Assembly: GCA_963764115.1 (NCBI GenBank)
Contig: CAVXRT010000024.1
Location: 124,001-188,000, forward strand
Direction of reading: 5' to 3'
Origin: Rhodomicrobium sp963764115
GTDB lineage: Bacteria > Pseudomonadota > Alphaproteobacteria > Rhizobiales > Rhodomicrobiaceae
DNA length: 64,000 nt
Position 1 is the stretch's first letter; each line of letters opens with the position of its first letter. Under the pieces are notes generated by a model. That model made no database searches, was not told the DNA's origin, and saw only the letters and a list, made by a program, of their open reading frames with translations. The translations under genes and the position numbers were made by a program. Shown here one piece after another: positions 1 through 15,112 of the stretch.

Positions 1-593
1 TGGCGAGCATCAGCGGCAAGGGCGTTTTCGCGCGAATGAAGTTCGAGTCCGGCGTGCATCGCGTGCAGCGCGTGCCGGAAACCGAGAACCAGGGCCGCAT
101 CCACACCTCGGCTGCAACCGTCGCGGTCTTGCCGGAAGCCGAGGACATCGACATTGAAATAAAGGCCGAAGACATCCGCATCGACACCATGCGGGCGAGC
201 GGCGCGGGCGGCCAGCACGTGAACACCACCGACTCAGCCGTGCGCATCACCCATATCCCGACGGGCATCATCGTAACGTCGAGCGAAAAGTCCCAGCATC
301 AGAACCGGGCGCGCGCGATGCAGGTGCTGCGCGCGAGACTCTTCGACATGGAGCGCACGAAAGCCGACGAGGCCCGGGCGGCGGAGCGGAAGGATCAGAT
401 CGGGTCGGGCGACCGTTCCCAGCGTATCCGCACGTACAATTTCCCGCAGGGCCGCGTGACCGACCATCGCGTGAACGTGACGCTCTATAATCTTCCGCAG
501 ATCATGGTGGGCGATGGCCTCGACACCATAATCGATGCGCTGATCACGGAGCATCAGGCAAGCCAGCTTGCGGCCGACACAGTCCATGCCTGA
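1..593 (+). CDS. prfA: Peptide chain release factor 1, C-terminal part
   Basis: Class I release factor that reads UAA and UAG stop codons and triggers hydrolysis of peptidyl-tRNA on the ribosome. The window opens inside the gene. The reading frame is open from base 3 and about 196 residues are present, from the end of domain 2 to the C-terminus. The catalytic GGQ tripeptide is encoded at 207-215 in the context SGAGGQHVNTTDSAVR, which is typical of RF1/RF2. The C-terminal NFPQGRVTDHRVNVTLYNL stretch fits RF1. The start codon lies outside the window, so the length cannot be compared with the family. The stop codon overlaps the start of the methyltransferase gene that modifies the GGQ glutamine, so the two are probably cotranscribed and translationally coupled. 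Confidence 0.97.
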   Translation, partial: ASISGKGVFARMKFESGVHRVQRVPETENQGRIHTSAATVAVLPEAEDIDIEIKAEDIRIDTMRASGAGGQHVNTTDSAVRITHIPTGIIVTSSEKSQHQNRARAMQVLRARLFDMERTKADEARAAERKDQIGSGDRSQRIRTYNFPQGRVTDHRVNVTLYNLPQIMVGDGLDTIIDALITEHQASQLAADTVHA

Positions 594-1542
594 TCCGGCG
601 CTTCCCGAGATGGCCACTGAGCTCGGCGACGCCATCCGCGGGCTGGGCAAGGTTTTCCGGGAGGCGGGCGTGCCGGCGGCGGCGCTCGACGCCCGCCTTC
701 TCGCGTCTCATGTGTGCGAGCTTTCGCCTGAGGAAACAATCGCAAAGCCGGGGTTTGCGCTATCGCCCGAGATGACGGCGCGGATCAGGGAAGCCGCGGA
801 GCGCCGCCTGGCGGGTGAACCGGTTTCCCGCATCATCGGACGCCGGGAGTTCTGGGGGCTGGCGTTCAGCCTCTCGCCTCATACGCTGGACCCGCGGCCT
901 GAGACCGAGCTTCTGGTCGAAGCCGTGCTTGGCTATGTCCGCGAAAAAGGCCTTTCGAGTTCGCAGCTTCGCATCCTCGATCTCGGCACGGGCTCCGGCT
1001 GCCTCATTGGCGCTCTCCTGTCGGAGCTGCCGCTGGCCCACGGCGTCGGGGTGGATCTCAGCGAAGGCGCCATTTCCACGGCAAGAGAAAATTTGCGGGG
1101 GCTGGGGTTGCTTACCCGCGTGTCATTCTTATGTGGAGACTGGGTAGGCGCTCTCGGCGACGCATCGTTTGATATTATTGTATCTAATCCGCCGTATATA
1201 TGCTCCTCCGAGATAGCTGGGCTTGAGGCTGATGTGAAAGCCTTCGATCCCCATCTCGCGCTCGACGGCGGCAATGACGGGTTTATGGCTTTCCGCGCAA
1301 TTCTGGCTCAAGCCTTCAGGGTGCTTCGGGCCGATGGGTTTCTGATATTCGAAACCGGCTATCTGCAGGCGCAAGCGGTGCGGAAAATGATGACGGAAGC
1401 TGCGCCGGAAAGGGATGGTTTGGAAGCCCGCGTTTTAGTCGATCTGAACGGAACGGAGCGCGCCGTTGCAGGAGTGCGACAGTTCGTGGACTGCGAGCCC
1501 AAGTCCAAAAAAAAGGTTGGAAATCCGGCTCTTTCGGGATAG
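586..1542 (+). CDS. prmC: Release factor glutamine methyltransferase PrmC (HemK)
   Basis: S-adenosylmethionine-dependent N5-glutamine methyltransferase. It methylates the glutamine of the GGQ motif in release factors, here the product of the gene just upstream. The product is about 318 residues with an N-terminal helical domain followed by the Rossmann-like domain. The SAM motif reads LDLGTGSGCL, and the substrate-binding NPPY motif is encoded at 1186-1197. The ATG at 586 overlaps the prfA stop. A TTG at 568 and an ATG at 610 are in frame, but the overlapping ATG suits coupling best. The segment around 1080-1250 is visibly poorer in GC than its surroundings but keeps the frame and the motifs. 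Confidence 0.95.
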   Translation: MPDPALPEMATELGDAIRGLGKVFREAGVPAAALDARLLASHVCELSPEETIAKPGFALSPEMTARIREAAERRLAGEPVSRIIGRREFWGLAFSLSPHTLDPRPETELLVEAVLGYVREKGLSSSQLRILDLGTGSGCLIGALLSELPLAHGVGVDLSEGAISTARENLRGLGLLTRVSFLCGDWVGALGDASFDIIVSNPPYICSSEIAGLEADVKAFDPHLALDGGNDGFMAFRAILAQAFRVLRADGFLIFETGYLQAQAVRKMMTEAAPERDGLEARVLVDLNGTERAVAGVRQFVDCEPKSKKKVGNPALSG

Positions 1543-1849
1543 GGTCAATGTGAGAGGCGACCTCGTCACGAAGACCCGCATAGGGTTAGAAGAATGGGAC
1601 GAGGCCAAAGAACGCAGGGCTACCAAAAAATCGACAACTTGACCGGATGCTTCGTTGGTAGGCGTCGGGATGTCGTTGGCGCCACGTTTCTTGGATGGGC
1701 ACGGCCCGGAAAATCTGTTTCCTAAGTTAGCGTCGGCAGTTTTCTGACGGCACGCGAAATCTAGAGTTTTACATTCGCACCCTGGGCCCAGAGTGAGCCA
1801 GTCGGGTTTGCGTGAAAGAGCAACGGTGACCTCAATTCAAGAAGGACCC
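1543..1849. other. Intergenic, no gene seen
   Basis: About 300 bases between prmC and the DUF4167 gene. I see no convincing gene or RNA. A purine-rich AAGAAGGA at 1839-1846 is the likely ribosome-binding site for the ATG at 1850. Confidence 0.5.
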
Positions 1850-2620
1850 ATGAGGCAAGGACAGCAAAACCGGAGAGGCCGCAATCGTGGGGGCCGGAAG
1901 CCGCAAAACGCAATGAGCCGGAACTACGAGTCGAGTGGTCCCGATGTCAAAATCCGCGGTACAGCCATGCACGTCGCGGAAAAATACACCTCTTTAGCAA
2001 GGGACGCGATGTCGTCCGGCGACACGGTGGCCGCAGAGAATTACCTGCAGCACGCGGAGCATTATAACCGCATCATTCTCGCCGCGCAGGCGCAGAATCC
2101 GGGGATGCCCGGGTTCGAAGGCCAGCCCGGTATGAATGGAGGGGGCCGGTTCAATCAGTCCGAACCGTTCCAGCGCGATTATGATGGCAACTCGGACGAG
2201 GGCGAAGATGACTTCGTTCCCCCTCAACGGTCTTTCCCCGATCAGCGGTCTTTCCAAGAGCGCTCCGAGCGTCCTGAACGACCCGAACGCCCTGAGCGGG
2301 TCTACAACCAGCATCAACAGCCGCAGCCCTATATCCCGCAAAACGCCTTCCCGCAAATCCAGCCACAGCCGCAACCCGTCGTTGTTCCGGCGCCGAACGG
2401 CGCGCAGCCGGTCAGTGCACAACCCGTCGCGGGGGAGCCTTTTGGGGCGCCCCAGGGAGAAGCCGACAGAATGCCTCGGCGCCGCCGCAGGCGTCCGATC
2501 GGTGAGCAACCGCCCAAGACATTCAACGGCCGGAGCGGAAACGGAAGCTCCCAGGCTGCGCCGAGCACGGACGGTCCTCCCCAGCCTGTCGAGTCAAAGC
2601 CGGATGAGGCAGCGTCGTAG
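1850..2620 (+). CDS. DUF4167 domain protein, low-complexity RNA/DNA-binding-like
   Basis: About 256 residues. The N-terminus is strongly basic (MRQGQQNRRGRNRGGRKPQ). It is followed by the compact conserved DUF4167 region (about residues 20-80, with AEKYTSLARDAMSSGDTVAAENYLQHAEHYNRI), and then a disordered tail rich in Pro, Gln and Arg. The tail contains an RPERPERPER repeat and an RRRRRRP block. The family is common in alphaproteobacteria next to prfA-prmC, as here, and has no established function. The basic low-complexity ends suggest nucleic-acid binding, which is inference. The frame is open back to a GTG at 1793, but the ATG at 1850 has a good ribosome-binding site and matches the expected start. 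Confidence 0.88.
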   Translation: MRQGQQNRRGRNRGGRKPQNAMSRNYESSGPDVKIRGTAMHVAEKYTSLARDAMSSGDTVAAENYLQHAEHYNRIILAAQAQNPGMPGFEGQPGMNGGGRFNQSEPFQRDYDGNSDEGEDDFVPPQRSFPDQRSFQERSERPERPERPERVYNQHQQPQPYIPQNAFPQIQPQPQPVVVPAPNGAQPVSAQPVAGEPFGAPQGEADRMPRRRRRRPIGEQPPKTFNGRSGNGSSQAAPSTDGPPQPVESKPDEAAS

Positions 2621-2670
2621 AGCCTGGTCCGCTTTTGATGGAATCAAAAGTGGGCTCTAAGTTTTTGTTT
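2619..2670 (+). terminator. Palindrome and T-rich tail after the DUF4167 gene
   Basis: A stem CTTTTGAT-gga-ATCAAAAG (2632-2650) lies within an outer AGAGCC/GGGCTCT pair (2619-2624 and 2652-2658). It is followed by a T-rich tail (2662-2669) and starts at the stop codon. It probably acts as a rho-independent terminator. Palindromes of this kind also occur as dispersed elements in this order of bacteria. Confidence 0.6.
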
Positions 2671-2800
2671 TGCCGTGCGTCTTCATCGTCCGGACGCACT
2701 GGAGGGCCGCGTGCGTAAAATCGGAACCGTAGCGACGCCAGCTCAACCGCGCGAGTGCTTCCCGCCAATCCGGCGGCTGCCATCTCCGACGGCGCCAGCC

Positions 2801-3320
2801 CTACGCCTTTCGGTTAACGCTTCGTTCGCAGCGCTGAGTGTTAATTTGAAACCGGTTAACGGAAGCGCCGCCGATTTAATTCCGGTCCAATCAACGCTTG
2901 ATTAGGCTTAACCATGCATTTATCCGGCGCAGAACGCGGCCTACGAGCAGCGTAGGCAGGCGGTTCCAACGCGTTGAAACTGAATAGCTTTTTTATCGCC
3001 GACCGCGCCATTAAATAGAATTTAATGCCAGAATTTTGGCATTAAATGGGCTCTGAAAAGTCCGTTAAATATAATCCCCGATTCCCGTGTTAACCACGAC
3101 GCGCCGAAGTCAGCCTGGCGGCTGCGCCGGGAGCGCCGTCCGTTCCGTAATTTCCGTAGCAATATCAAAGGCTTATTCGTTAACTTCCCGGCAAGGCGCT
3201 TTCTCGTAAGATCCAACACTGAAAGAAGATCCGTGACGCAAACGCAAGCGGAACGGGGATGAAGTGAGGTCCAATCATGCAGAAAAGCCTATCGAGGCCC
3301 CGATTAAGCGCGCGGCGCTT
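2801..3320 (+). repeat. Dispersed ~520-bp non-coding repeat, family 1 copy A
   Basis: The whole stretch between the terminator region and the MOSC stop codon matches, in reverse complement, the stretch 40575-41096. By eye most bases agree, with exact blocks such as TTGATTAGGCTTAACCAT, AGGCAGGCGGTTCCAACGC and ATCCGTGACGCAAACGCAAG. No shared reading frame is seen and the differences are scattered over codon positions, so it does not look coding. At its centre are two overlapping hairpins, CATTAAAT-aga-ATTTAATG (3009-3027) and TTTAATGCCA-gaattt-TGGCATTAAA (3021-3046), both kept in copy B. It is rich in TTAAC words. The match ends 13 bases from the stop codon of the neighbouring gene. Confidence 0.9.
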
Positions 3321-3333
3321 CAGCGGGATCGCC

Positions 3334-4098
3334 TCAGCTCACGCTCGCGGTGTCTCCGGTAGAAAGGACGCCGCTTCGAATCACTTTCGCATACAGGCCG
3401 AGTTTGTCGTGACCCCACGTGCGCAACAGCGCGGATGGGACGGACAAGCCGCGTCGCGCGGTCTTCGGGTCGACGCTGGTCGCCTCGCATCGCGCTGCTT
3501 CAGCAAACACTTTCAGGTGCACATCGCCGGAGACGATGGTCTTGCCGAGCCAGCCGCGCTCGTGCCATGCCGGTAACCCGTCGAAATAGACGTTTGCCCG
3601 AAAGCGGAGAGGATCGAGATCGATGCCCGTGACGCGGCTTACGTCGCGAACGGTCTCCTGGTTTACAAGGTGCAAGGCCTTCGTGGCGATGTCCGTAAAG
3701 CTATGCCCTTCGGCGCAAACAATTCGCGGCGGCCCCATCAAATCCGCCTTCATGTAACCTGCGAAAAACTGCTCGATAATCTGCCGGCCAAGCTTTGTCT
3801 TGAGCGAGCCCTTCGCAACCTGCTTTCCATCGCGAAACAGGGTCAGGGTGTGGCTTTCCTCGTCGAACGTCAGCGAAAGGCCCGCGAGCCGCTCGTTTCG
3901 CATGAGCTGCAAAAAGTGCGTCTTCGGAAGCCACCTCGGATTTTGGGCGTCGAAGCGGTGGCTCCCGTTTTCAATAGCGTAGAGGCGATCGAGAGGCATG
4001 CCTTGCCCTTGGATCAATGCCGCCTGAGCGGTTGCCAACCCGCTCATTCCCTTGACGGGGTAATGCATGAGCTTGGCAATTATCGTCGGCTTGGACAT
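3334..4098 (-). CDS. MOSC domain protein
   Basis: About 254 residues. An N-terminal MOSC beta-barrel-like region (YPVKGMSGL) is followed by a MOSC domain with DLDPLRFRANVYFDGLPAWHE and a conserved Cys in RCEATSVDP. MOSC proteins are related to the C-terminal domain of molybdenum cofactor sulfurase and to YcbX/YiiM-type Mo-cofactor enzymes. A role in Mo-cofactor-dependent reduction or sulfur transfer is therefore likely, but the substrate is unknown. The ATG at 4098 (MSKPTII) has an AAAGG-like site before it. An in-frame ATG at 4134 has none. The gene is divergent from clpB, and its 3' end faces family 1 copy A. The mobA gene at 16.5 kb is also in the Mo-cofactor pathway but is not linked. Confidence 0.88.
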   Translation of the reverse strand: MSKPTIIAKLMHYPVKGMSGLATAQAALIQGQGMPLDRLYAIENGSHRFDAQNPRWLPKTHFLQLMRNERLAGLSLTFDEESHTLTLFRDGKQVAKGSLKTKLGRQIIEQFFAGYMKADLMGPPRIVCAEGHSFTDIATKALHLVNQETVRDVSRVTGIDLDPLRFRANVYFDGLPAWHERGWLGKTIVSGDVHLKVFAEAARCEATSVDPKTARRGLSVPSALLRTWGHDKLGLYAKVIRSGVLSTGDTASVS

Positions 4099-4204
4099 CG
4101 CCGGTGACCTTTTCTTGTCAGCCAATGTTGCCATATATCAGCAAATCAATGCTACCCCTGACACACGAATTGGCGGCCGGGGCGCCGCGGCCATTGAGGC
4201 GACA

Positions 4205-6805
<2,601 letters not shown>

Positions 6806-6812
6806 AACAGCG

Positions 6813-6847
6813 GCATCCCCGGACCGGCCAGCCCGCGTCCGGGATGC
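6813..6847 (+). terminator. Hairpin after clpB
   Basis: GCATCCC-c-GGAC pairs with GTCCGGGATGC across a 12-base loop just after the clpB stop codon. There is no long T run behind it, so it may be a weak or 3'-end-stabilising terminator. Confidence 0.6.
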
Positions 6848-6897
6848 AAATCGCTAAGTGAAGTACTTCGGACACACCCACGGATCGCCGCCGCCGT

Positions 6898-7166
6898 CAT
6901 CCTCGGACTTGATTACCACGATGCTTCCGCCCGCGTAAGAGCCCTTGAAAACCTTAGCGAATTTTCGTGTCATGGCCGGGCTTGAGACCCTCTGAAATGC
7001 CTCGTTCTTTCTGGATGGCCGCCTCGGAGGGCGGCCATGACCCTGGAACTGGCGGAAACACCCGGGTAATCAAGCCCCGGAAAGGCGCAAGCCCTATCCA
7101 GGATCATAAGATATTGAATCGCATATTTTCTTACGATCCCGGCTCGCGCTTCGCCGGGATGACGAC
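6898..7166 (-). repeat. Composite palindromic repeat, family 2 copy 1
   Basis: About 270 non-coding bases between clpB and the M23 peptidase gene. The reverse complement matches 61739-61991 closely over most of its length, for example GAAAATTCGC, GGGCTCTTACGCG, CGGAAGCATCG and GGTAATCAAG. Three hairpins are visible. They are ATGGCCGCC/GGCGGCCAT (7015-7038), the surrounding TCATGGCCG/CGGCCATGA pair, and ATCCCGGC/GCCGGGAT near 7136-7160. The last one resembles the palindromic units (GTCATCCCGGC...) scattered through alphaproteobacterial genomes. Confidence 0.85.
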
Positions 7167-7225
7167 AAAAAGCGAGGCGTCCGTCCCCCGTTGGTCTGTT
7201 GGCGAAGTTTGCTAGCGACAGTGGG

Positions 7226-9223
7226 TTATTTTTCGACGGTCGCGACCCGCGTCTTGACCGGAGGGCGGTGCATGAGTTCGTCAATCCGCGCCTTTTCGCG
7301 GCGAAACTCTGTCAGCAAGCGGCCCTGCAATTGACGGCTTTTCGGGATCTTGATCGAGAGCGGATTGGTGTGCTGGTTGTTGATCAGCACCTCGTAGTGG
7401 ACGTGCGGGCCTGTCGACATGCCTGTATTGCCGAGATAACCGATGATCTGACCCTGCCGCACTTTTACGCCCTTCGTGACACCCGCGGCGAACCGCAGCA
7501 TATGTGCGTAGACGGTCTTATATCCATTGGCGTGCCGAATACGGACGTAATTTCCGTAGTTGCCTTCGCGGTCAGCCATCTCGATGGTTCCGTTTCCGGT
7601 CGCCATGATCGGGGTTCCAATCGGTCCGGACCAGTCGACGCCCAGGTGAGCGCGGACGGTGCCCAGAAGCGGATGCACGCGATAGCCGAAGCCCGATGTA
7701 AGCGTCGCGCCGCGGACCGGGGTCCTCATGAGAAATTTCTTCGAGTTGGAGCCTTTCTCGTCATAATAATCTACGCCGCCGTCCGTTGCGCGAAACCGGT
7801 AATAGCCGTGCGTTTCGCCTCCGATCGTAACTCCCGCATAGAGAAGCTCTCCCGGTCTCTCGGCGCCGTTTTCGTCCTGAACGAGTTCGTAAAAGAGTTC
7901 GAAGCCGTCGCCGCTTTTGACGCGTTGCTTGAAGTCCACGTCGTAAGAGTGAACCCTGAGGAACTTCGTTACGAAATCATCTGGCAAATCCTGGGACTTT
8001 GCCGCTCGATAGGTGCTGACATAAACGCTCGCGTGCTCGCCGCTGCTTTCTTCGTAATTCCCTTCGGGCTTGAGAGGCTTGTCGCTCGCGCTATAGGCGC
8101 CATCAGCGCTGCGGGCCACCGTGACGACATGAGCGCCGTGGTAGAAGAGGCTCAGCTTGCCGACATCGATGGAGCTTTCGTCAACGATGGAGGGCGTGAG
8201 GCCAAGCCGCAGTTCTTCTCCCGGTCTCAATTTCTTGGAGTTTGTAACCTTGGCGACTGCTTCAGCGGCCAGCCCCGCCTGGATGGCGTCCACGCCCGCC
8301 CCCTTGATCAGACTATCGAGCGTTTCCCCTCCGTGGGCGGCAATCGTGCGACGGTCGTATCCGTCATCGTTTTCCTCTTCGTCGAACTTCTTGAAAAGGA
8401 TCGTCGTGTTTTTCTCGGTTGAGGCTGCCGCTCCTTCTCCGCCGCCGCCAACTTCGATTTCCTGCGCGTTCACACCCGAAAGGCTGGCCTCGCTTTCGGT
8501 ATAAAGAGCATCCGCATCCGCCACGAAATGCTCGACCTCTTCGTCGGCCATTTCCTGATGATCCTCGCGAGGCAGAAATCCACCGGGCACATCGACGAAG
8601 CGCACCGAGACACGCGGATCCGAGGTGAGTTCGCCCCCGGTCTGATCCTTCCTGGCGATCGGCGTACTGTTTCCGAAAATGGTGTTGGGATTGAAGGCCG
8701 GTATCACCACATCGTCGTCGGGACGTTCGGTGGCGAGGGTCGCAACGAGCTTGACATAGGGTTTGTTCGTGATGAAGTCCCGAGTGCCACGGCGCTGGAC
8801 AATCTGCTCCTGAATCAAATGCCTGGTCGTCATTCCCTTTGAAGAAACCACGCGCCTGTCCGTTTTCAAGCCGATCGAGACAGGCTTTTCAAGCCCCGGG
8901 GCGCTGGCGGCTCTAGGCCTCATGGCGTCAAGACTGGCTCGCCGCATGGTTCCGAACACGCTGCCGCCGTCGCGCCCATGCATCGATGTGGAGATGACGA
9001 CGCCGATAATGGCGAGGCCCGATACGGCGACGATAACCGTGGAGATGAGCCACTTCAGCTGCGTGGCGACACGCCGGGGTCCAAGTTCACTCAGATATAT
9101 GGCGGGCGCCTTCTTGCGGCCGTCCGGATCGCGCCCATGCTTAGAGAGTGCGCGCGTTTGCTGAACGCGCACAAGATCGGTTCCGCGCCGCCGGGCTTCT
9201 CCGCGGTCACTGCGATCAAGCAA
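7226..9223 (-). CDS. Membrane-anchored M23 family metallopeptidase
   Basis: About 665 residues: a short cytoplasmic N-terminus, one membrane segment near residues 57-80 (WLISTVIVAVSGLAIIGVVIS), a long periplasmic region with a LysM-like or GluGlu stretch in the middle, and a C-terminal LytM/M23 domain. The zinc ligands are intact: H526 and D530 in HLGVDW, and H607 and H609 in the HVHYEV motif. It should therefore be an active peptidoglycan endopeptidase rather than a degenerate LytM factor. Likely work is cell-wall cleavage during growth or division. The TTG at 9223 is the furthest start and gives a plausible cytoplasmic leader, but the exact start is uncertain. It is transcribed away from the rRNA operon. 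Confidence 0.9.
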   Translation of the reverse strand: MLDRSDRGEARRRGTDLVRVQQTRALSKHGRDPDGRKKAPAIYLSELGPRRVATQLKWLISTVIVAVSGLAIIGVVISTSMHGRDGGSVFGTMRRASLDAMRPRAASAPGLEKPVSIGLKTDRRVVSSKGMTTRHLIQEQIVQRRGTRDFITNKPYVKLVATLATERPDDDVVIPAFNPNTIFGNSTPIARKDQTGGELTSDPRVSVRFVDVPGGFLPREDHQEMADEEVEHFVADADALYTESEASLSGVNAQEIEVGGGGEGAAASTEKNTTILFKKFDEEENDDGYDRRTIAAHGGETLDSLIKGAGVDAIQAGLAAEAVAKVTNSKKLRPGEELRLGLTPSIVDESSIDVGKLSLFYHGAHVVTVARSADGAYSASDKPLKPEGNYEESSGEHASVYVSTYRAAKSQDLPDDFVTKFLRVHSYDVDFKQRVKSGDGFELFYELVQDENGAERPGELLYAGVTIGGETHGYYRFRATDGGVDYYDEKGSNSKKFLMRTPVRGATLTSGFGYRVHPLLGTVRAHLGVDWSGPIGTPIMATGNGTIEMADREGNYGNYVRIRHANGYKTVYAHMLRFAAGVTKGVKVRQGQIIGYLGNTGMSTGPHVHYEVLINNQHTNPLSIKIPKSRQLQGRLLTEFRREKARIDELMHRPPVKTRVATVEK

Positions 9224-9526
9224 GCTCAGTCTCCATCTCCCCCTAACTTCTTTTTAACTTGCGCCCAGCTTTGGGCGAAGATGCGGCAGGAAATGGGGTG
9301 CTCCACTTTTGATTGAGGCGTGAGCGGAGCCGCAGGTAACTTTAAGGCAAACTCTGGGCAAAACATTTTATCCAGAATTTATCCCCAGTCTAAAAGACTC
9401 TGATTAATTTGCGATTTTTAACGTTGCGTTCATCGTTGGGCACGTATATATCAACCCACACGGAACGCGGCGGTCTCGCCGGTCCAAAAATCCAACAGCC
9501 AAAATCAAGAAAATCGAAAAAAGGTC

Positions 9527-9555
9527 TTGACAGCGGAGATTGGGTTGTCTAAATC
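9527..9555 (+). promoter_or_regulatory. Likely rRNA operon promoter
   Basis: A perfect -35 box TTGACA (9527-9532) stands 17 bases before TAAATC (9550-9555). The rest of the 9224-9942 gap holds no gene. It holds the upstream AT-rich stretch, and around 9712-9760 the conserved rrn leader with TTCTTTGACAAGTTGATCA and GAAACGTGGACGGCGG, as found before alphaproteobacterial 16S genes. Confidence 0.7.
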
Positions 9556-9942
9556 TAGAGGTTCGCGGCTTTGTGACACTTGTGAAGCTGATGAAAAAAC
9601 CTCCTAATTTTGAGGGTGTTTAATTGGTCGCTTTGATCAGTTGTCCTCAATTGCTGACTGGACTGTGGGGCTTAGGCTCTACCGATATCGGGTCGTTTTC
9701 CGAGGTCGGGTTCTTTGACAAGTTGATCATAGAGGAAAGAGAAACGTGGACGGCGGAGCTCTGGCGCCTTTGCGGCAACGCGAGGGACAAAGACTTCGGC
9801 GGTCCTGTTTCGGGTCACTCTGTAAAATCTTAGGTCCCCACCGGACTTAAGTTGAGTGACTTTTAGGACTCTCAAAATTCCTAAATAAAGACAGTGACCA
9901 CCGGCATCTTCGGATGACCGGTATGCCAGATGATCTTCTTTC

Positions 9943-11429
<1,487 letters not shown>

Positions 11430-11576
11430 AGAACCTTCAGAGCGTTGAGCTTCATCAAGCGCGGCGTTTTATTGGTTCTCTTGGAACATCAGCTCCATGT
11501 TACCCACATGAGAGCATTTGCGGAGCGCCGCCGTCTTCGTTTCTCTTTCTTCCCACTTGCGAAAGATGAGTTCGCC

Positions 11577-11653
<77 letters not shown>

Positions 11654-11693
11654 ATCTACTTTAGTTGATTTGGTGTGGCGGTCGGAGAGTTAC

Positions 11694-11769
11694 GGGGCCT
11701 TAGCTCAGCTGGGAGAGCGGTAGCTTTGCAAGCTTCAGGTCGCCGGTTCGATCCCGGCAGGCTCCACCA
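11694..11769 (+). tRNA. alaT: tRNA-Ala (TGC)
   Basis: A 76-base cloverleaf with acceptor GGGGCCT/AGGCTCC, anticodon TGC at 11727-11729, T loop TTCGATC and encoded CCA. It is the second tRNA of the rRNA spacer, 40 bases after tRNA-Ile. Confidence 0.98.
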
Positions 11770-12021
11770 TCAAGGATGATAAAGTGGGAGAAACAAGTTT
11801 CGGAGATACTGTCTCCGGATCATGGAAGCTCGGCTTCCGTTCAAAACTGAAAAATCGTAAAAAGGGGATTTGCCTGGACCCGCGCAAGCGGGAGCCAAAT
11901 GGCCGTCGGTGCAACCGCGCCGGCGCTGGGTTCTTCTCAGAATGATCTGGTCTTTTCGTCAATGCTCTTAGTCAGTCGCCAGACTGACGTCCTCTGCCGA
12001 GGGGTGAGCATTGATAATGAG

Positions 12022-14826
<2,805 letters not shown>

Positions 14827-14926
14827 TCATTAGTCAATGCTCACTCGAAGAGTGGGTTGACGAAAAGACAAGACAGATCATTCTGAGCACAAGCGTTCCT
14901 GACGCTCGTGATCCAACATCCTTCGT

Positions 14927-15039
14927 TTGCCTGGTGATAATAGCGGAACGCCCCCACTCGATCCCATCTCGAACTCGACCGTGAAACGTTCCTGCGCCGA
15001 TGGTACTACACTGTGGGAGAGTAGGTCGTCGCCAGGCAT
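14927..15039 (+). rRNA. rrf: 5S ribosomal RNA
   Basis: About 113 bases closed by the TTGCCTGG/CCAGGCAT stem. It contains the conserved CTCGATCCCATCTCGAACTCG and CCGATGGTACTACACTGTGGGAGAGTAGG segments. It follows 23S by 100 bases. Ends are approximate. Confidence 0.93.
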
Positions 15040-15072
15040 ACCAAGGATGTGAAATCCCCTCCCCCCCCATGA

Positions 15073-15108
15073 AACCAAACCCCATCGCCTGAGCCATGGG
15101 GTTTGGTT
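15073..15108 (+). terminator. Strong hairpin between 5S and mrp
   Basis: A perfect 13-base stem AACCAAACCCCAT / ATGGGGTTTGGTT with a 10-base loop. It lies between the end of the rRNA operon and the stop codon of the convergent mrp gene, so it may serve both. A run of C precedes it (15056-15068). There is no T run on either side. Confidence 0.65.
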
Positions 15109-15112
15109 GTGC

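Noticed and set aside
2814..3190. CtrA boxes in the family 1 repeat
   Set aside because: TTAAC half-sites are frequent, but no full TTAA-N7-TTAA site was found, so no regulatory call is made.
7199..8422. 407-residue plus-strand open frame
   Set aside because: Antisense to the M23 peptidase gene, which has intact catalytic motifs.
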